From Mariniphaga sediminis (lineage in GTDB: Bacteria > Bacteroidota > Bacteroidia > Bacteroidales > Prolixibacteraceae), in assembly GCF_003573545.1 (NCBI RefSeq), contig NZ_QWET01000015.1, forward strand, positions 1 to 64,000: 64,000 nucleotides of DNA, read 5' to 3'. Below, piece by piece: positions 27,607 through 37,581 of the stretch. How positions within the stretch are numbered: the stretch's first letter is position 1; each line of letters begins with the position of its first letter. The translations under genes and the position numbers were made by a program. The notes under the pieces were generated by a model that saw only the letters and a program-made list of their open reading frames with translations, made no database searches and had not been told where the DNA came from.

Positions 27607-27725
27607 TCATTGTAAACACTTTGGGAAAAATGGACGAAATATATACCATCTGAGAGATGGCGACAGAAGAAAGAGTAAATGAGATGTTTTTTGCTGTTTA
27701 ATTTTATAATTTAAAAACTATTTCT

Positions 27726-30700
27726 ATGAAAAAGATTGTATTTTTTTTCTCGATTCTCCTTTTCATGGGAACGCTGGCATTAAATGCCCAAACGAGGGTT
27801 ATAACCGGTAAGGTTACCTCGGCGGAAGACAGTGAACCCATACCCGGAGTATCGATTTCAGTACTGGGTACCACATTGGGGACAGTTTCCAATATTGATG
27901 GAGAGTTCTCTTTACAGGTGCCTGAAGATGCTCAGACGCTTGTCTTTTCATTCGTAGGGATGACAAGAAAAGAAGTTGCTGTAGAGGGAAGATCAGTCAT
28001 TAATGTTCAATTGGAGTCAGAGATGATTGGCGTTGAAGAAGTGATGGTAGTAGCTTACGGCACTACTTCAAGGGAAGCAAAGACAGGGTCTGTGACTCAG
28101 GTAACCGCTGAACAGATTGCTGATGTTCCTGTTTCAAGTTTCGATAAAGTACTTAGCGGTAAACTTGCCGGTGTGACGGTTACAGCCACTTCCGGACAGC
28201 CAGGGGCTGCTTCTCAGATTCGTATTCGTGGTACCAGTTCTATCAACGCGGGGAACGAACCTCTTTATGTGATAGACGGGGTGCCGGCAATGGCTCTTCC
28301 GGGTGATTCAGATAGAGATGGATCCCAGGACTATTTTTTTACGAATACAATGAATGCATTGTCTACGTTGAACCCCAACGATATTGAATCGGTTACTGTA
28401 TTGAAAGATGCGGCAGCTGCCTCAATTTACGGTTCAAGAGCTGCCAATGGCGTTATTCTGGTGACTACTAAAAGTGGGCAAGCCGGGAAAACCAAGTTTT
28501 CTGTAAGAGCAAAATACGGGATATCGCAATTGGCCAATGATAATAATTACGGAACCATGTCCCCGAAACAATTGCTTACTTATTTCAGGGATGGTGTAAG
28601 GAATGCAGGAGATGACCCTGACAATCCAGCTAATGCCAATGATTCAAAGTATTACCCTATGGAACTGCTTTCCCGTCCTCTTACAAACTGGATGGACGCA
28701 TTTACAAGGTTGGGACAGACGCAGGAATATGAACTATCGGCTAACGGGGGAAGTGAAAAGACGAAATATTTTACTTCCGGATCATACCATAGTTCTGAAG
28801 GTGTTTTTCACGGAATCTCATTTGAAAAAATGCAGTTCAGGACAAATGTCGATCATGCAATCAACGATAAGCTGACAATTGGAACCAGAGTAAATGCAGC
28901 CTATACGGAAAGCAATGACGTTTCTATGCAGAGTTTGTATTTTGCTAACCCGCTTTTTGCAGGGATGCTGATTTTGCCCTGGACACCACTCTATGATGAG
29001 AATGGAAAATATAATCTTAATATCCCGGAGAATGCCTATACCAACCCGAGAGCTACCGCTGCGTATGATGATCAGTGGGAAAAACAATACCGCTTTCTGG
29101 GAACAGGTTTTCTTGAATGGGAACCGGTTAAGGGATTAAAAATTAAAACAACCAATTCGGCCGATCTTACTTCAGCAGAAGGGAGAAGGTATTGGTCAGA
29201 AGATGGAGCTTATGAACCGGCACCGGAAGATGTGGCCCTTCAGACTACCACTTCCTTGTACCGGCAGCTGACAACATCGAATACAGTTAATTACAGTAAT
29301 GTTTTTGATGATGTTCACAACCTGAGGGTATTGGCCGGACAGGAAGCTACCGTTTATGATTTTTGGTATTACTATACCTGGGCCCCAGGCGTGGATCCGG
29401 ATATGCCTTACCTGAACACAGCTACCTCTGATGATGACGATGCCGATTATGACAATACAAGTTGGACCTTGTTGTCTTACTTCGGTATCTTAGATTATAA
29501 TTATAATGGTAAATATTACCTCCAGGCAAGTTTTCGTGCAGATGGAAGTTCCAGGTTTGGTGCGGATACCAAATGGGGGAATTTTTATTCGGTAGGCGCT
29601 TCCTGGAATATTCATGAAGAGAGTTTTATGGATAATCTGACTTGGATTGATTTGTTGAAACTAAGAGCTAGTTACGGTATCAACGGAAACAATGAAATTG
29701 GAGACTATGACCAGTTTGGTGTGTATGGTTCAAGGCAGTATAATGGTGTTTCAGGCTTGGGACCAGATAACCTCGCCAACCCAAAATTAAGCTGGGAGTT
29801 AAATACCTCTTATAATATCGGGTTAGACTTTAATATTTTCAGAAGACTTTCCGGTAATATTGATGTTTATAAAAGGGTAACTTCTGATATGCTGTTGGAC
29901 AAGCCTTTGTCCAGAACCACTGGTTTTACCAGCATTACAACTAACATTGGAGAGCTTTCCAACAGGGGGATTGAATTACAGCTGGAAGGGAATATTTTAA
30001 GCGGTCCGGTTAAGTGGGATTTGAGTTTTAATATTGCACGGAATATTTCTGAAGTAACAGATTTGGCCGGAAATGACCAGATTGAATCTGATTACAGTAG
30101 CAGGCTGTTTTATGTTGTAGGTGAGCGGTTATTTACCTACTATTTATATGATTATGAAGGAGTAGATCCTGTAGATGGAAATGCTCTCTGGAGAACTGAA
30201 GACGGTCAGCTGACCAGCGATTACGGCAAGGCCAGAAGGTATTTTGCCGGAAGTCCTGAACCCGACTGGTATGGAGGTCTTTCTTCAATGGTTACCTGGA
30301 AAGGATTGGCTTTGAATGTAGCCGTGGAATATAAAATAGGAAATGAAGTACTGATTGAAGAAAACCGGTACCTGACATCCGATGGGTATAACTGGGATAG
30401 CAATCAGGTTAGTACCGCACTTAATTACTGGACCACAATGGGTGAAGTAGCGGACAATCCAAAACCTATTTTTAATAACTCTACCAATTCAAGTGGCTTC
30501 AGGAATACCCGCTGGATGCAACGGGGCGATTACCTGAGATTGAAAGATGTGACGCTCTCATATACTATTCCTCAAAAATATACTGATAAATTGAATCTGG
30601 GAGCAGTGAAAGTTTATGGCAGTGGTTATAATGTTTACACATTCCATGATGTCGACTACTGGGATCCGGAAAGAGGTGTAGATGGAATGGGATTTGGGAT

Positions 30701-30749
30701 TTACCCCATGACAAAAACATTTGTTTTTGGTCTTGATGTAATGTTTTAA
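27726..30749 (+). CDS. SusC/RagA-family TonB-dependent outer-membrane transporter
   Basis: A 1007-aa TonB-linked importer. A signal peptide (about 1-21) leads into a carboxypeptidase-regulatory-like beta-sandwich (about 24-100; ITGKVTSAEDSEPIPGVS), the plug domain (about 110-235; hallmark SSINAGNEPLYVIDGVP and the SIYGSRAANGVILVTTK block), and a 22-stranded barrel with the terminal strand ending GLDVMF. There is no N-terminal STN domain, so sigma/anti-sigma trans-envelope control is not expected. The SusD partner starts 6 bp later. Substrate is unknown; no glycoside hydrolase accompanies the pair, and the following secreted peptidase hints at peptides. Confidence 0.95.
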   Translation: MKKIVFFFSILLFMGTLALNAQTRVITGKVTSAEDSEPIPGVSISVLGTTLGTVSNIDGEFSLQVPEDAQTLVFSFVGMTRKEVAVEGRSVINVQLESEMIGVEEVMVVAYGTTSREAKTGSVTQVTAEQIADVPVSSFDKVLSGKLAGVTVTATSGQPGAASQIRIRGTSSINAGNEPLYVIDGVPAMALPGDSDRDGSQDYFFTNTMNALSTLNPNDIESVTVLKDAAAASIYGSRAANGVILVTTKSGQAGKTKFSVRAKYGISQLANDNNYGTMSPKQLLTYFRDGVRNAGDDPDNPANANDSKYYPMELLSRPLTNWMDAFTRLGQTQEYELSANGGSEKTKYFTSGSYHSSEGVFHGISFEKMQFRTNVDHAINDKLTIGTRVNAAYTESNDVSMQSLYFANPLFAGMLILPWTPLYDENGKYNLNIPENAYTNPRATAAYDDQWEKQYRFLGTGFLEWEPVKGLKIKTTNSADLTSAEGRRYWSEDGAYEPAPEDVALQTTTSLYRQLTTSNTVNYSNVFDDVHNLRVLAGQEATVYDFWYYYTWAPGVDPDMPYLNTATSDDDDADYDNTSWTLLSYFGILDYNYNGKYYLQASFRADGSSRFGADTKWGNFYSVGASWNIHEESFMDNLTWIDLLKLRASYGINGNNEIGDYDQFGVYGSRQYNGVSGLGPDNLANPKLSWELNTSYNIGLDFNIFRRLSGNIDVYKRVTSDMLLDKPLSRTTGFTSITTNIGELSNRGIELQLEGNILSGPVKWDLSFNIARNISEVTDLAGNDQIESDYSSRLFYVVGERLFTYYLYDYEGVDPVDGNALWRTEDGQLTSDYGKARRYFAGSPEPDWYGGLSSMVTWKGLALNVAVEYKIGNEVLIEENRYLTSDGYNWDSNQVSTALNYWTTMGEVADNPKPIFNNSTNSSGFRNTRWMQRGDYLRLKDVTLSYTIPQKYTDKLNLGAVKVYGSGYNVYTFHDVDYWDPERGVDGMGFGIYPMTKTFVFGLDVMF

Positions 30750-30755
30750 CCTTAA

Positions 30756-32210
30756 ATGAATAGAATGATGAAAACAAAAATATTATACATAGCAGGGTTG
30801 TTGCTGTTTACAGTGGCTTTTTCATCTTGTAATAAAGATTTTCTTAATGAAGAGCCTATTTTGCAACAAACAAATGAATTTACCCTTTCTACTTTTAAGG
30901 GGTTGAACCAGGCAACGGTGGGGGCTTATTCACCGCTTTTCGACACACCGTGGTACGGAAGAAACTTTGTGGTTGCTGCTGATATCAGGAGTGGTAATGC
31001 CAAACTGAGCCCAAAGTCATCGGGACGATTCAGAACTGAATTTCAGTGGGGATACAACCCTGGTACTGCTCCGGGACTGTGGACCACAGCATATGATGCC
31101 ATTGCCCGGGCTAATAATGTGATTAATGCCATTGATGCAGAGTTCTCAGAAGATGATGTTACACAACAGGAGATAGATAATGTAAAAGCTGAATGTTTGT
31201 TTATTCGCGCTATTGGTCATTTTGACCTGGTTCGTTTATATGCTCAGCCATACAGCCATGATAAAGCAAGCCTGGGAGTTCCGGTAATTTTGGTAACTGA
31301 AATCGGATTACCCGAAAGAAATACGGTGGAGGAAGTTTTCACGCAGGTTGTGAACGACCTGAAAGAAGCGGAATCGATTATCGAATCGGATTATGTTCGT
31401 GCAGACGGAAATGACAATAAAGGGTTTGTAACCAAAGCAGCCATTCAGGCCTTGCTTGCCAGGGTATATCTTTATATGGAAGACTGGCAGAATGCAGCTG
31501 ATTATGCTACAAAACTTATCAATAACGATGAATTTCAAATGTACACCACAGAAGAATACACAACCTGGGACAATGGTGGCGTATTTGGACTTGAAGCGGC
31601 CAAAGTACCGGGCGAAATAATATTTGAAATTTATGGCTCTGAAGGAAATACGGCTCACGGTAACTGGGATGTTATAGCGTATATGTTATCCCCGGACGGA
31701 TATGGTGATGTTGGCGCTTCTCAGGATTTACTCGATTTGTTCGAAGAAGGAGATGTGAGGGGTAATTTATTCCGCACCCATCCCGATTTTGGCGATGCGT
31801 TGTGGTCATTAAAATATCCAGGTAAAAGCGGTAACCTCCGGGAAGAAAATATACCGGTACTGCGTTTGTCTGAAATGTACCTGATTCGGGCAGAAGCTCT
31901 TCTTAAAGGGGCTGTAGTTAGCGGGGCATCAGCTGCCGGTGATTATAGTGTAATTCGGACAAACAGAGGATTAACTGCTGTCTCTTCAGTGTCTCTTCAG
32001 GATGTGTATAATGAAAGAAGACGTGAGCTTTGTTTTGAAGGGCATCAGTTGTTTGACCTTGCAAGAACGAAAAGAGAATTGGTGCGGAACGATTACAGTG
32101 GTACTGTAAACCAAAATGTTCCATTTCCTGATTATAAATGGGCTGCACCCATTCCACTCGGTGAAACGGATGCGAATCCGAATATGCAACAGAATCCAAA
32201 TTATAATTAA
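30756..32210 (+). CDS. SusD/RagB-family substrate-binding surface lipoprotein
   Basis: A 484-aa lipoprotein with signal peptide ending FSSC and lipidation at C25, in NKDFLNEEP context typical of SusD. It has TPR-like helices (AIARANNVINAID; KAECLFIRAIGHFDLVRLYAQPY) and the C-terminal SusD domain (NERRRELCFEGHQLFDLART; PIPLGETDANPNMQQNPNYN), all family hallmarks. It forms the lid over the SusC barrel. ATGs at 30765 and 30768 are alternative starts with equally good signal peptides. Confidence 0.95.
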   Translation: MNRMMKTKILYIAGLLLFTVAFSSCNKDFLNEEPILQQTNEFTLSTFKGLNQATVGAYSPLFDTPWYGRNFVVAADIRSGNAKLSPKSSGRFRTEFQWGYNPGTAPGLWTTAYDAIARANNVINAIDAEFSEDDVTQQEIDNVKAECLFIRAIGHFDLVRLYAQPYSHDKASLGVPVILVTEIGLPERNTVEEVFTQVVNDLKEAESIIESDYVRADGNDNKGFVTKAAIQALLARVYLYMEDWQNAADYATKLINNDEFQMYTTEEYTTWDNGGVFGLEAAKVPGEIIFEIYGSEGNTAHGNWDVIAYMLSPDGYGDVGASQDLLDLFEEGDVRGNLFRTHPDFGDALWSLKYPGKSGNLREENIPVLRLSEMYLIRAEALLKGAVVSGASAAGDYSVIRTNRGLTAVSSVSLQDVYNERRRELCFEGHQLFDLARTKRELVRNDYSGTVNQNVPFPDYKWAAPIPLGETDANPNMQQNPNYN

Positions 32211-32222
32211 GAAAGGTTGATT

Positions 32223-33170
32223 ATGAAAACAATAATAAAGTATATTTTATATAGTCTTGCAGGTGTCATTTTATTATCTGCCTGTAATGATCTTAATGAT
32301 CCCGAGATGTTTAGCCCGGAAGATGCCTTTATTGCATTTACCACTACTACTGCCTCCGTTTCTGAGATAAATTCAACGGTAAGTATCCCGGTGCAGGTTA
32401 CAGCATTAAAAGGTGCTCCTTCTGTCTCTGTTACTTTTGAATTTGACATAGAAGGGCTCGAGAAGCCAGCTATTGAAGGCGAGGATTTTACTCTGCTTAA
32501 TGCATCGAAAACATTGTCGGTGAGTTCTGGTTATGGATATGATACCATCCGGATTAAAACAATTGATAATGACCTGTTCACAGGGAATAAAACAGTGAAC
32601 ATTAAATTGGTTTCCAATAGCCTGGATTATGATTTTGGTGCAGAGAATACGTTAGCACTAACCGTAAACGATGATGACCATCCACTAGGCTGGATGCTGG
32701 GTAGTTATAATGCAAAAGTTACGGCAACGGCTAATGGAGATTTAAGTTATCCGGTTAATATTATGGCTCTTGAAGGGGAAACAAAAATTGTTAAAATTTA
32801 TGGATTATCAGGGGTTGGGTTAGGTGCTCCGATTGATCCCCCGACAAGTGAAGATGATTTCGATTATTATTTGTTAGGAACAGTGAGTGATGACTTTTCC
32901 TCAATAAGTATTAAATCAGGACAGGAGTGGGATGATTGGAATTATGGTCCAACCAGCTTTACTGTATGGTTAGACGATAACGGCGAAGCAGACGAAGCAG
33001 ATGCATTAATTGGAACTATCACTACTGATGGCGGCGTTGTTATTACCTTCTCTCAACAGTTTACTTTTATGATTACAGAAGGGAATAATGAAGGACTTGG
33101 AATTCAGTGGGCATGGAATGAGGATGCAGAGCCCAATAGTCCAACATGTATTTTAACCAGAGCAGAGTAA
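32223..33170 (+). CDS. Calx-beta-type surface lipoprotein of the SusCD locus
   Basis: A 315-aa lipoprotein starting at ATG 32223 (a TTG two codons earlier also opens the frame). The signal ends LLSAC, C21. Residues about 40-155 resemble a Calx-beta/DUF-type sandwich: FIAFTTTTASVSE opening and the tell-tale IKTIDNDLFTGNKTVNIKL and NDDDHP ending. The C-terminal half (about 160-310) is a second all-beta region. It lies 12 bp after susD, so it belongs to the same transcript. The likely role is capture or binding of substrate on the cell surface. Ligand unknown. Confidence 0.8.
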   Translation: MKTIIKYILYSLAGVILLSACNDLNDPEMFSPEDAFIAFTTTTASVSEINSTVSIPVQVTALKGAPSVSVTFEFDIEGLEKPAIEGEDFTLLNASKTLSVSSGYGYDTIRIKTIDNDLFTGNKTVNIKLVSNSLDYDFGAENTLALTVNDDDHPLGWMLGSYNAKVTATANGDLSYPVNIMALEGETKIVKIYGLSGVGLGAPIDPPTSEDDFDYYLLGTVSDDFSSISIKSGQEWDDWNYGPTSFTVWLDDNGEADEADALIGTITTDGGVVITFSQQFTFMITEGNNEGLGIQWAWNEDAEPNSPTCILTRAE

Positions 33171-33217
33171 AATAGAAACAATTATGATAATATTCAGATT
33201 GTTAAACTTATAAAAGT

Positions 33218-34921
33218 ATGATAATGAAAAATATAATTATAAAAATAACTACAGTTCTCTTCCTTGGCCTGTTAATTATGGGCTGCGAAAAGTGGGATGA
33301 GTACGAAAGCGCTGACCTGGCAAGTGCTCCGGAAGCGACACTTAGCCTTGTTGCAGTCCAGGACTCTGCTGTTACAGTTAGTGTGAATACGAATGTTGCC
33401 GGTTATGTCTCTATCGTGATAACCGATGATACTACCTTAACGGCAGCAGACATAGATGGAGAGTTGCTACTTATTGGTAACATTGATGGCCTTGGAGATA
33501 CACTTGTTGGGGTAGAAAGTGCACAAGCGGTTCAACACACTTTTAAAACCGATTTGACTCAGAATATGCCGTACATGGTTTTTGCAGTTGCTTCCAATGG
33601 TGACGGTGTGTACAGTGCTGTCAAGGAATTAAAGGTTCAGACAGATGATAGTTATGCTCCTTACTTAGTGAGTACAACTCCTTCAAAATCACCTGACGCA
33701 GAACAGGAAAATTCTTTCTCTGTGGAACTTAAATTTTCTGAGCCGGTACAATTGGGAGAAGCTCCGGTATTCAAATTTTCCTATTATTTTGATGACGAAG
33801 AACATGTAGTGGATGCTGATACTATTACGGTAGATGGTAATCTTGTTACTGTTTATCAAAGTAAAGTGCCCCACAATGGTGAATGGGTATTTTTGTCATG
33901 GGAAGAAGGAGCCGTAACCGATTTTCTTGCCGGTACACCAAACAAAGTGGAAGCACAAACAAGTGGTGTTGTTGAGGCTGAATTGACAGGATTGTACTGG
34001 AGAGTTCAGCATGTGCCATTTGAAATGAGTGTTGAAAGCTTTATGCCTGAAGCAGGGTCTGCTGTTTCTGATAACCAGTTTGATATCATGTATAAATTCC
34101 CCTATGCAGTTTCATTTGCTACAGATGATGAAGGGGATCCTGTATATGAAGATGGGGACGTAACGGTTGTATTCTGGAAAGAAGGTAAACAGGTTATTTT
34201 GGAAATACCATCCGGTAACCTTTCAATTACAAATGACAGTACTTTGGTAATTGCTCTGACTGAAGCTGCCAGTTATGGTGACTGGGTTTCTGTAAGTATT
34301 GCCGAAGGTGTAGTTGTAGATATGTATGAAAATCCAAATGCTGCGTTTGAAAGTGATAATGAGTCGGGGGCAAATTGGTTAGTTTCTTATGGATATACCC
34401 GTGATATGATTATTGGGACCTATACTATTTTCGGAGTTTCTCATCCCGCTTTTGATTTTGATGAATCATTTGAAGTGACGATAGAGGAAGATACTGAAAA
34501 CGAAAACCAGGTTATTGTGACCGGTATGTATTATTCCGACGTGCCAATAACAGCTGTATTTGACGGCGATTTTGCAACATTAACTTTCAATTTCCCGTTA
34601 CAGGACGATGGTTACAACTGGATTGATATTGGTGATATTTATGGAGATGGCGATGGTTCTACCAACTCACTTGAAGTTTATGGCGATGACCACTTTGTTT
34701 GTCAGATAGATGCCGATGGTAACATGTCTACTGGTGATGAATATTGGTGGGGATCCTATTATTACGGAGTTGATGCTGATGGTTGGAATAATATCTTTGT
34801 TGCTTCAACATGGACAAAAATGGAAAGTGGCGTTGAAGCATCTGCTCTCAAATCCGGAAGTTTGGATAAAAAGAAAATTCTGCACAGCGGAATTCCAAGA
34901 ATAAAAATGAATGAGAAATAA
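33218..34921 (+). CDS. Large Ig-like surface lipoprotein of the SusCD locus
   Basis: A 567-aa lipoprotein. The signal ends IMGC (C23). At least two Ig-like domains of the type that begin with YLVSTTPSKSPDAEQENSF and SVESFMPEAGSAVSDNQF are visible (about 145-255 and 265-390). An acidic, aromatic-rich C-terminal sheet domain follows (about 395-540; DDGYNWIDIGDIYGDGDGS) and may bind calcium through its Asp/Gly loops. A short basic tail ends the protein. It closes the susCD operon and is followed by a terminator. No catalytic motif is recognised; substrate binding at the surface is inferred. Confidence 0.75.
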   Translation: MIMKNIIIKITTVLFLGLLIMGCEKWDEYESADLASAPEATLSLVAVQDSAVTVSVNTNVAGYVSIVITDDTTLTAADIDGELLLIGNIDGLGDTLVGVESAQAVQHTFKTDLTQNMPYMVFAVASNGDGVYSAVKELKVQTDDSYAPYLVSTTPSKSPDAEQENSFSVELKFSEPVQLGEAPVFKFSYYFDDEEHVVDADTITVDGNLVTVYQSKVPHNGEWVFLSWEEGAVTDFLAGTPNKVEAQTSGVVEAELTGLYWRVQHVPFEMSVESFMPEAGSAVSDNQFDIMYKFPYAVSFATDDEGDPVYEDGDVTVVFWKEGKQVILEIPSGNLSITNDSTLVIALTEAASYGDWVSVSIAEGVVVDMYENPNAAFESDNESGANWLVSYGYTRDMIIGTYTIFGVSHPAFDFDESFEVTIEEDTENENQVIVTGMYYSDVPITAVFDGDFATLTFNFPLQDDGYNWIDIGDIYGDGDGSTNSLEVYGDDHFVCQIDADGNMSTGDEYWWGSYYYGVDADGWNNIFVASTWTKMESGVEASALKSGSLDKKKILHSGIPRIKMNEK

Positions 34922-34974
34922 AATTTAAAAGACTGCTTTTAGTAAGTCTTATAAATTGAAGTGTAAATTGGAAA

Positions 34975-35010
34975 AATAAGGGACTTCGGAAAAAAACGAA
35001 GTCCCTTATT
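34975..35010 (+). terminator. Intrinsic terminator of the susCD operon
   Basis: AATAAGGGACTTCG (34975-34988) pairs perfectly with CGAAGTCCCTTATT (34997-35010). The hairpin separates the SusCD operon from the C10 peptidase gene. Confidence 0.85.
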
Positions 35011-35059
35011 GCTTAAACAACTTTTTTTGTAATTTGGTGGTCTGCAAAGGAGAGAAGAT

Positions 35060-36760
35060 ATGAAGAGGCTGGGGGTAATTTTTATATTATTTGTTTTATT
35101 TTTTTCTGCATATGGCGAAAAAGTGCAGAAGCAGAGAGCACTTGATATTTCATTAAAGTTTTTCTCACACCGTTTCAATATAGAGAATAGAACGGTTAGA
35201 GAAATTGAAGAAGTGCGGGAGAAAGAGGTTTTAACTCATTATGTCATTAATTACGAACCGGAAGGATGGGCCCTTGTGGCTGCCGATGATCGGGTGAAAC
35301 CGATTTTAGCATATTCAGTTACCGGGGAGTTTAATGTTGATAGGTCTTTAACTTCGCCGGAGATAAAATATTGGCTCAGCATTTATCAGAACCAGATTTA
35401 TTCTACTGTAAAAGAAAGTACCCTTTCAAAAAATAGAGACTGGGACAAATGGTTGGAGGATGATATGGTTCAAACCAAATCTGCCACTGCCTCTGTAAGT
35501 CCGCTATTGAGTGCAGAATGGAACCAGGATACCGGATGGAACCGGTTTTGTCCGGTAGATGAGGAAGGCCCCGGAGGTCATGCTTTAGTAGGGTGTGTCG
35601 GTGTGGCGATGGCACAGGCAATGAGTGTGGCAAAATATCCTGAAAAGCCCCAGGGGAAACACAGTTATGTGCACGATACATACGGAACAATCTATTTAAA
35701 TTATGATAACGAGGTGGCCTATAACTGGGATGGTATGTCAGCAAGTGCCTCGGATAATGAAAATGCCAGTCTACTCTACCATTGTGCAGTGGCTGTGAGT
35801 ATGGATTTTGGCCCCGACGGTTCCGGATCTCTTTCAAGCCGGGTAGCTCCAGCATTAAAAGAGCATTTTGGATATACCGATGATGTGAAGTATTATCAGC
35901 GCTTTGAGAGTGATTCTGAATGGAAAGAACTTCTTAAATCTGAACTGAACAAGGGAAACGTTCTGGTTTATTCCGGCGATCCCGGAACAGGTGACGCGGG
36001 GCATAGTTTCAATATAGATGGATATGATATTAATGACTATTTCCATTTTAACTGGGGGTGGAGTGGAAAGTATAACGGATATTATTCTATTGATAATATT
36101 AATCCGGGCGATAATAAATTCAATAAGAACCAAGACGTTGTAGTGGGTATTTCCGAACCGTATTTTGGTCCTACAGATATCATCTTGTCTGCCCGGAAGG
36201 TATCTGAGGAATTACCTGTTGGAAGTTTTGTTGCCACGATAGAAGTAAAAGATAATTCACCTGAGGACTTTTTTACCTACCAGTTGGATGGGGGGCCAAA
36301 ATTCCCCAAGGGTAGGCTTGAAGCTTCTTTTTATATCGAAAATGATTCATTAAAAACAAAGTATGTGTTTGATGCTTCGGTGAAAGATGAATATATTCTC
36401 AATATTGAAGTCACTGATACAGATTTTAATACCTACAGTGAAGAGTTCATTATTGAAATCCTGCCAAAATCGTATACTTCCAGTGCAGAACTAAGTGCGG
36501 ATAGTAAGTCCCCAAAGATCTTTTACAGTAACACCAATAATGCGATAACTATCCTAACGGAAAACGATAGTTATTTAAATGCTGTCGTAGATGTATTTGA
36601 TATTCGCGGAGTGAAAATTTATTCCGGGTTTCTTGAAAGTAACAGACAACTCATTAATCCGGGGAGCCTGAATGAAGGGATTTATTTAGTCAGGGTTTTA
36701 GATAAAAAGGGAAGCAAACAACCCTATGTTCAAAAATTGCTGATCAGTAATCGTTTATAG
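35060..36760 (+). CDS. Secreted C10-family (streptopain-like) cysteine peptidase with T9SS signal
   Basis: A 566-aa pre-pro-protease. A signal peptide (1-19) leads into an inhibitory Spi-type pro-domain (about 25-110; WALVAADDRVKPILAYS). The C10 catalytic domain carries the nucleophile C179 in GCVGVAMAQAM, H315 in GHSFNIDGYD, and the FHFNWGWSGKYNGYY block. A cadherin-like beta domain (about 375-475) and a type A T9SS sorting domain (about 490-566; GIYLVRVL) follow. It is expected on the surface or in the medium. Pro-peptide removal should activate it. It may feed peptides to the SusCD pair upstream. Confidence 0.9.
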   Translation: MKRLGVIFILFVLFFSAYGEKVQKQRALDISLKFFSHRFNIENRTVREIEEVREKEVLTHYVINYEPEGWALVAADDRVKPILAYSVTGEFNVDRSLTSPEIKYWLSIYQNQIYSTVKESTLSKNRDWDKWLEDDMVQTKSATASVSPLLSAEWNQDTGWNRFCPVDEEGPGGHALVGCVGVAMAQAMSVAKYPEKPQGKHSYVHDTYGTIYLNYDNEVAYNWDGMSASASDNENASLLYHCAVAVSMDFGPDGSGSLSSRVAPALKEHFGYTDDVKYYQRFESDSEWKELLKSELNKGNVLVYSGDPGTGDAGHSFNIDGYDINDYFHFNWGWSGKYNGYYSIDNINPGDNKFNKNQDVVVGISEPYFGPTDIILSARKVSEELPVGSFVATIEVKDNSPEDFFTYQLDGGPKFPKGRLEASFYIENDSLKTKYVFDASVKDEYILNIEVTDTDFNTYSEEFIIEILPKSYTSSAELSADSKSPKIFYSNTNNAITILTENDSYLNAVVDVFDIRGVKIYSGFLESNRQLINPGSLNEGIYLVRVLDKKGSKQPYVQKLLISNRL

Positions 36761-37441
36761 ACTATTTAAATAATGTGCCAGTATTTTTATATGGTTATCA
36801 TCATTCAGATTGATTTTGTTTTCTTTTAAAAATGTTTTAATCTCTTTTTTCCAGTCTGGAAAAGAGTTGTACAAATTGCTCTTTTTTAAGGAAATTATTT
36901 CATGGCTGGTTTTAGTTGTATAAAAGTGGTTTTCATTCACCCTGAATTTTTTGCCATCGTCTTGTTTGTCCCATAACATGCGAATATCCATGCTGTTTAT
37001 TCCCCCAATGTTAACATCAGATTGTTGAATAGTTGCAGCAGTTGTGGTCGATGATCCGTAAGCTCCCTCTGTTTCAAAAAGGTCATTCATATTTCCTTTT
37101 ATCTTTTTGAAGGTCTTTATGGCGTCCCCTTCTTTATTGAGTAATATATAGAAGTTTTTCTGCAGATAGATCATTGTAATTTCACCGAATGATACCTCTG
37201 AGATATCTTCGGGTTCCGTTACGCTCATTATTTTATTATTTTTTTGAAACTGAAGCTCCTCGCTTAGGAGGTTATAATTTGCACTGGCTTTAGTGACATT
37301 GCCATCCTGGTGAATAATTGTGCAGGAACTGAACTCTTTCAGCAGAAAGGGCCAATTTGAATTCGGGTTTTCATATATGTTTTGGCTCTCGGTGATAAGC
37401 CCTGCAAATAAGAGCGCTGTTAGAAATATTATTTTTCTCAT
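36755..37441 (-). CDS. Exported protein of unknown function
   Basis: A 228-aa protein with a signal peptide (about 1-19). The mature part looks mixed alpha/beta, contains VSEVSFGEITMIYL and IKTFKKIKGNMND, and ends in a charged helical segment. No known motif is recognised. Its 3' end overlaps the end of the convergent C10 peptidase gene by 6 bp. It could be a peptidase-associated protein such as an inhibitor or chaperone, but only position suggests this. No close terminator is seen. Confidence 0.6.
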   Translation of the reverse strand: MRKIIFLTALLFAGLITESQNIYENPNSNWPFLLKEFSSCTIIHQDGNVTKASANYNLLSEELQFQKNNKIMSVTEPEDISEVSFGEITMIYLQKNFYILLNKEGDAIKTFKKIKGNMNDLFETEGAYGSSTTTAATIQQSDVNIGGINSMDIRMLWDKQDDGKKFRVNENHFYTTKTSHEIISLKKSNLYNSFPDWKKEIKTFLKENKINLNDDNHIKILAHYLNSL

Positions 37442-37581
37442 GATGTTGTGATTTTATTGTATTAGTTGATATTTTCTCTTTTGGTATCTTCAGGATAAAA
37501 AAACATTTATTTTGGATAAACACAGGTAACTCCAAAATTAGAAAAAATATTTTTTACAACAGATACAATTAAAAAAATTGC

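Larger units (their letters stand above)
27077..27725. other. Long AT-rich leader region upstream of susC
   Basis: A 649-bp region. It contains a weak hairpin with a T run just after the HAD gene (about 27107-27127), two copies of a promoter/operator-like unit (about 27150-27222 and 27560-27630), the palindrome ACCTAA-TCAG-TTAGGT (27246-27261) and a 23-codon open frame (27335-27406). No regulator gene is present. The nearest susC promoter candidate is TTTG-N17-TAAATTTG at 27548-27576. Confidence 0.7.
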
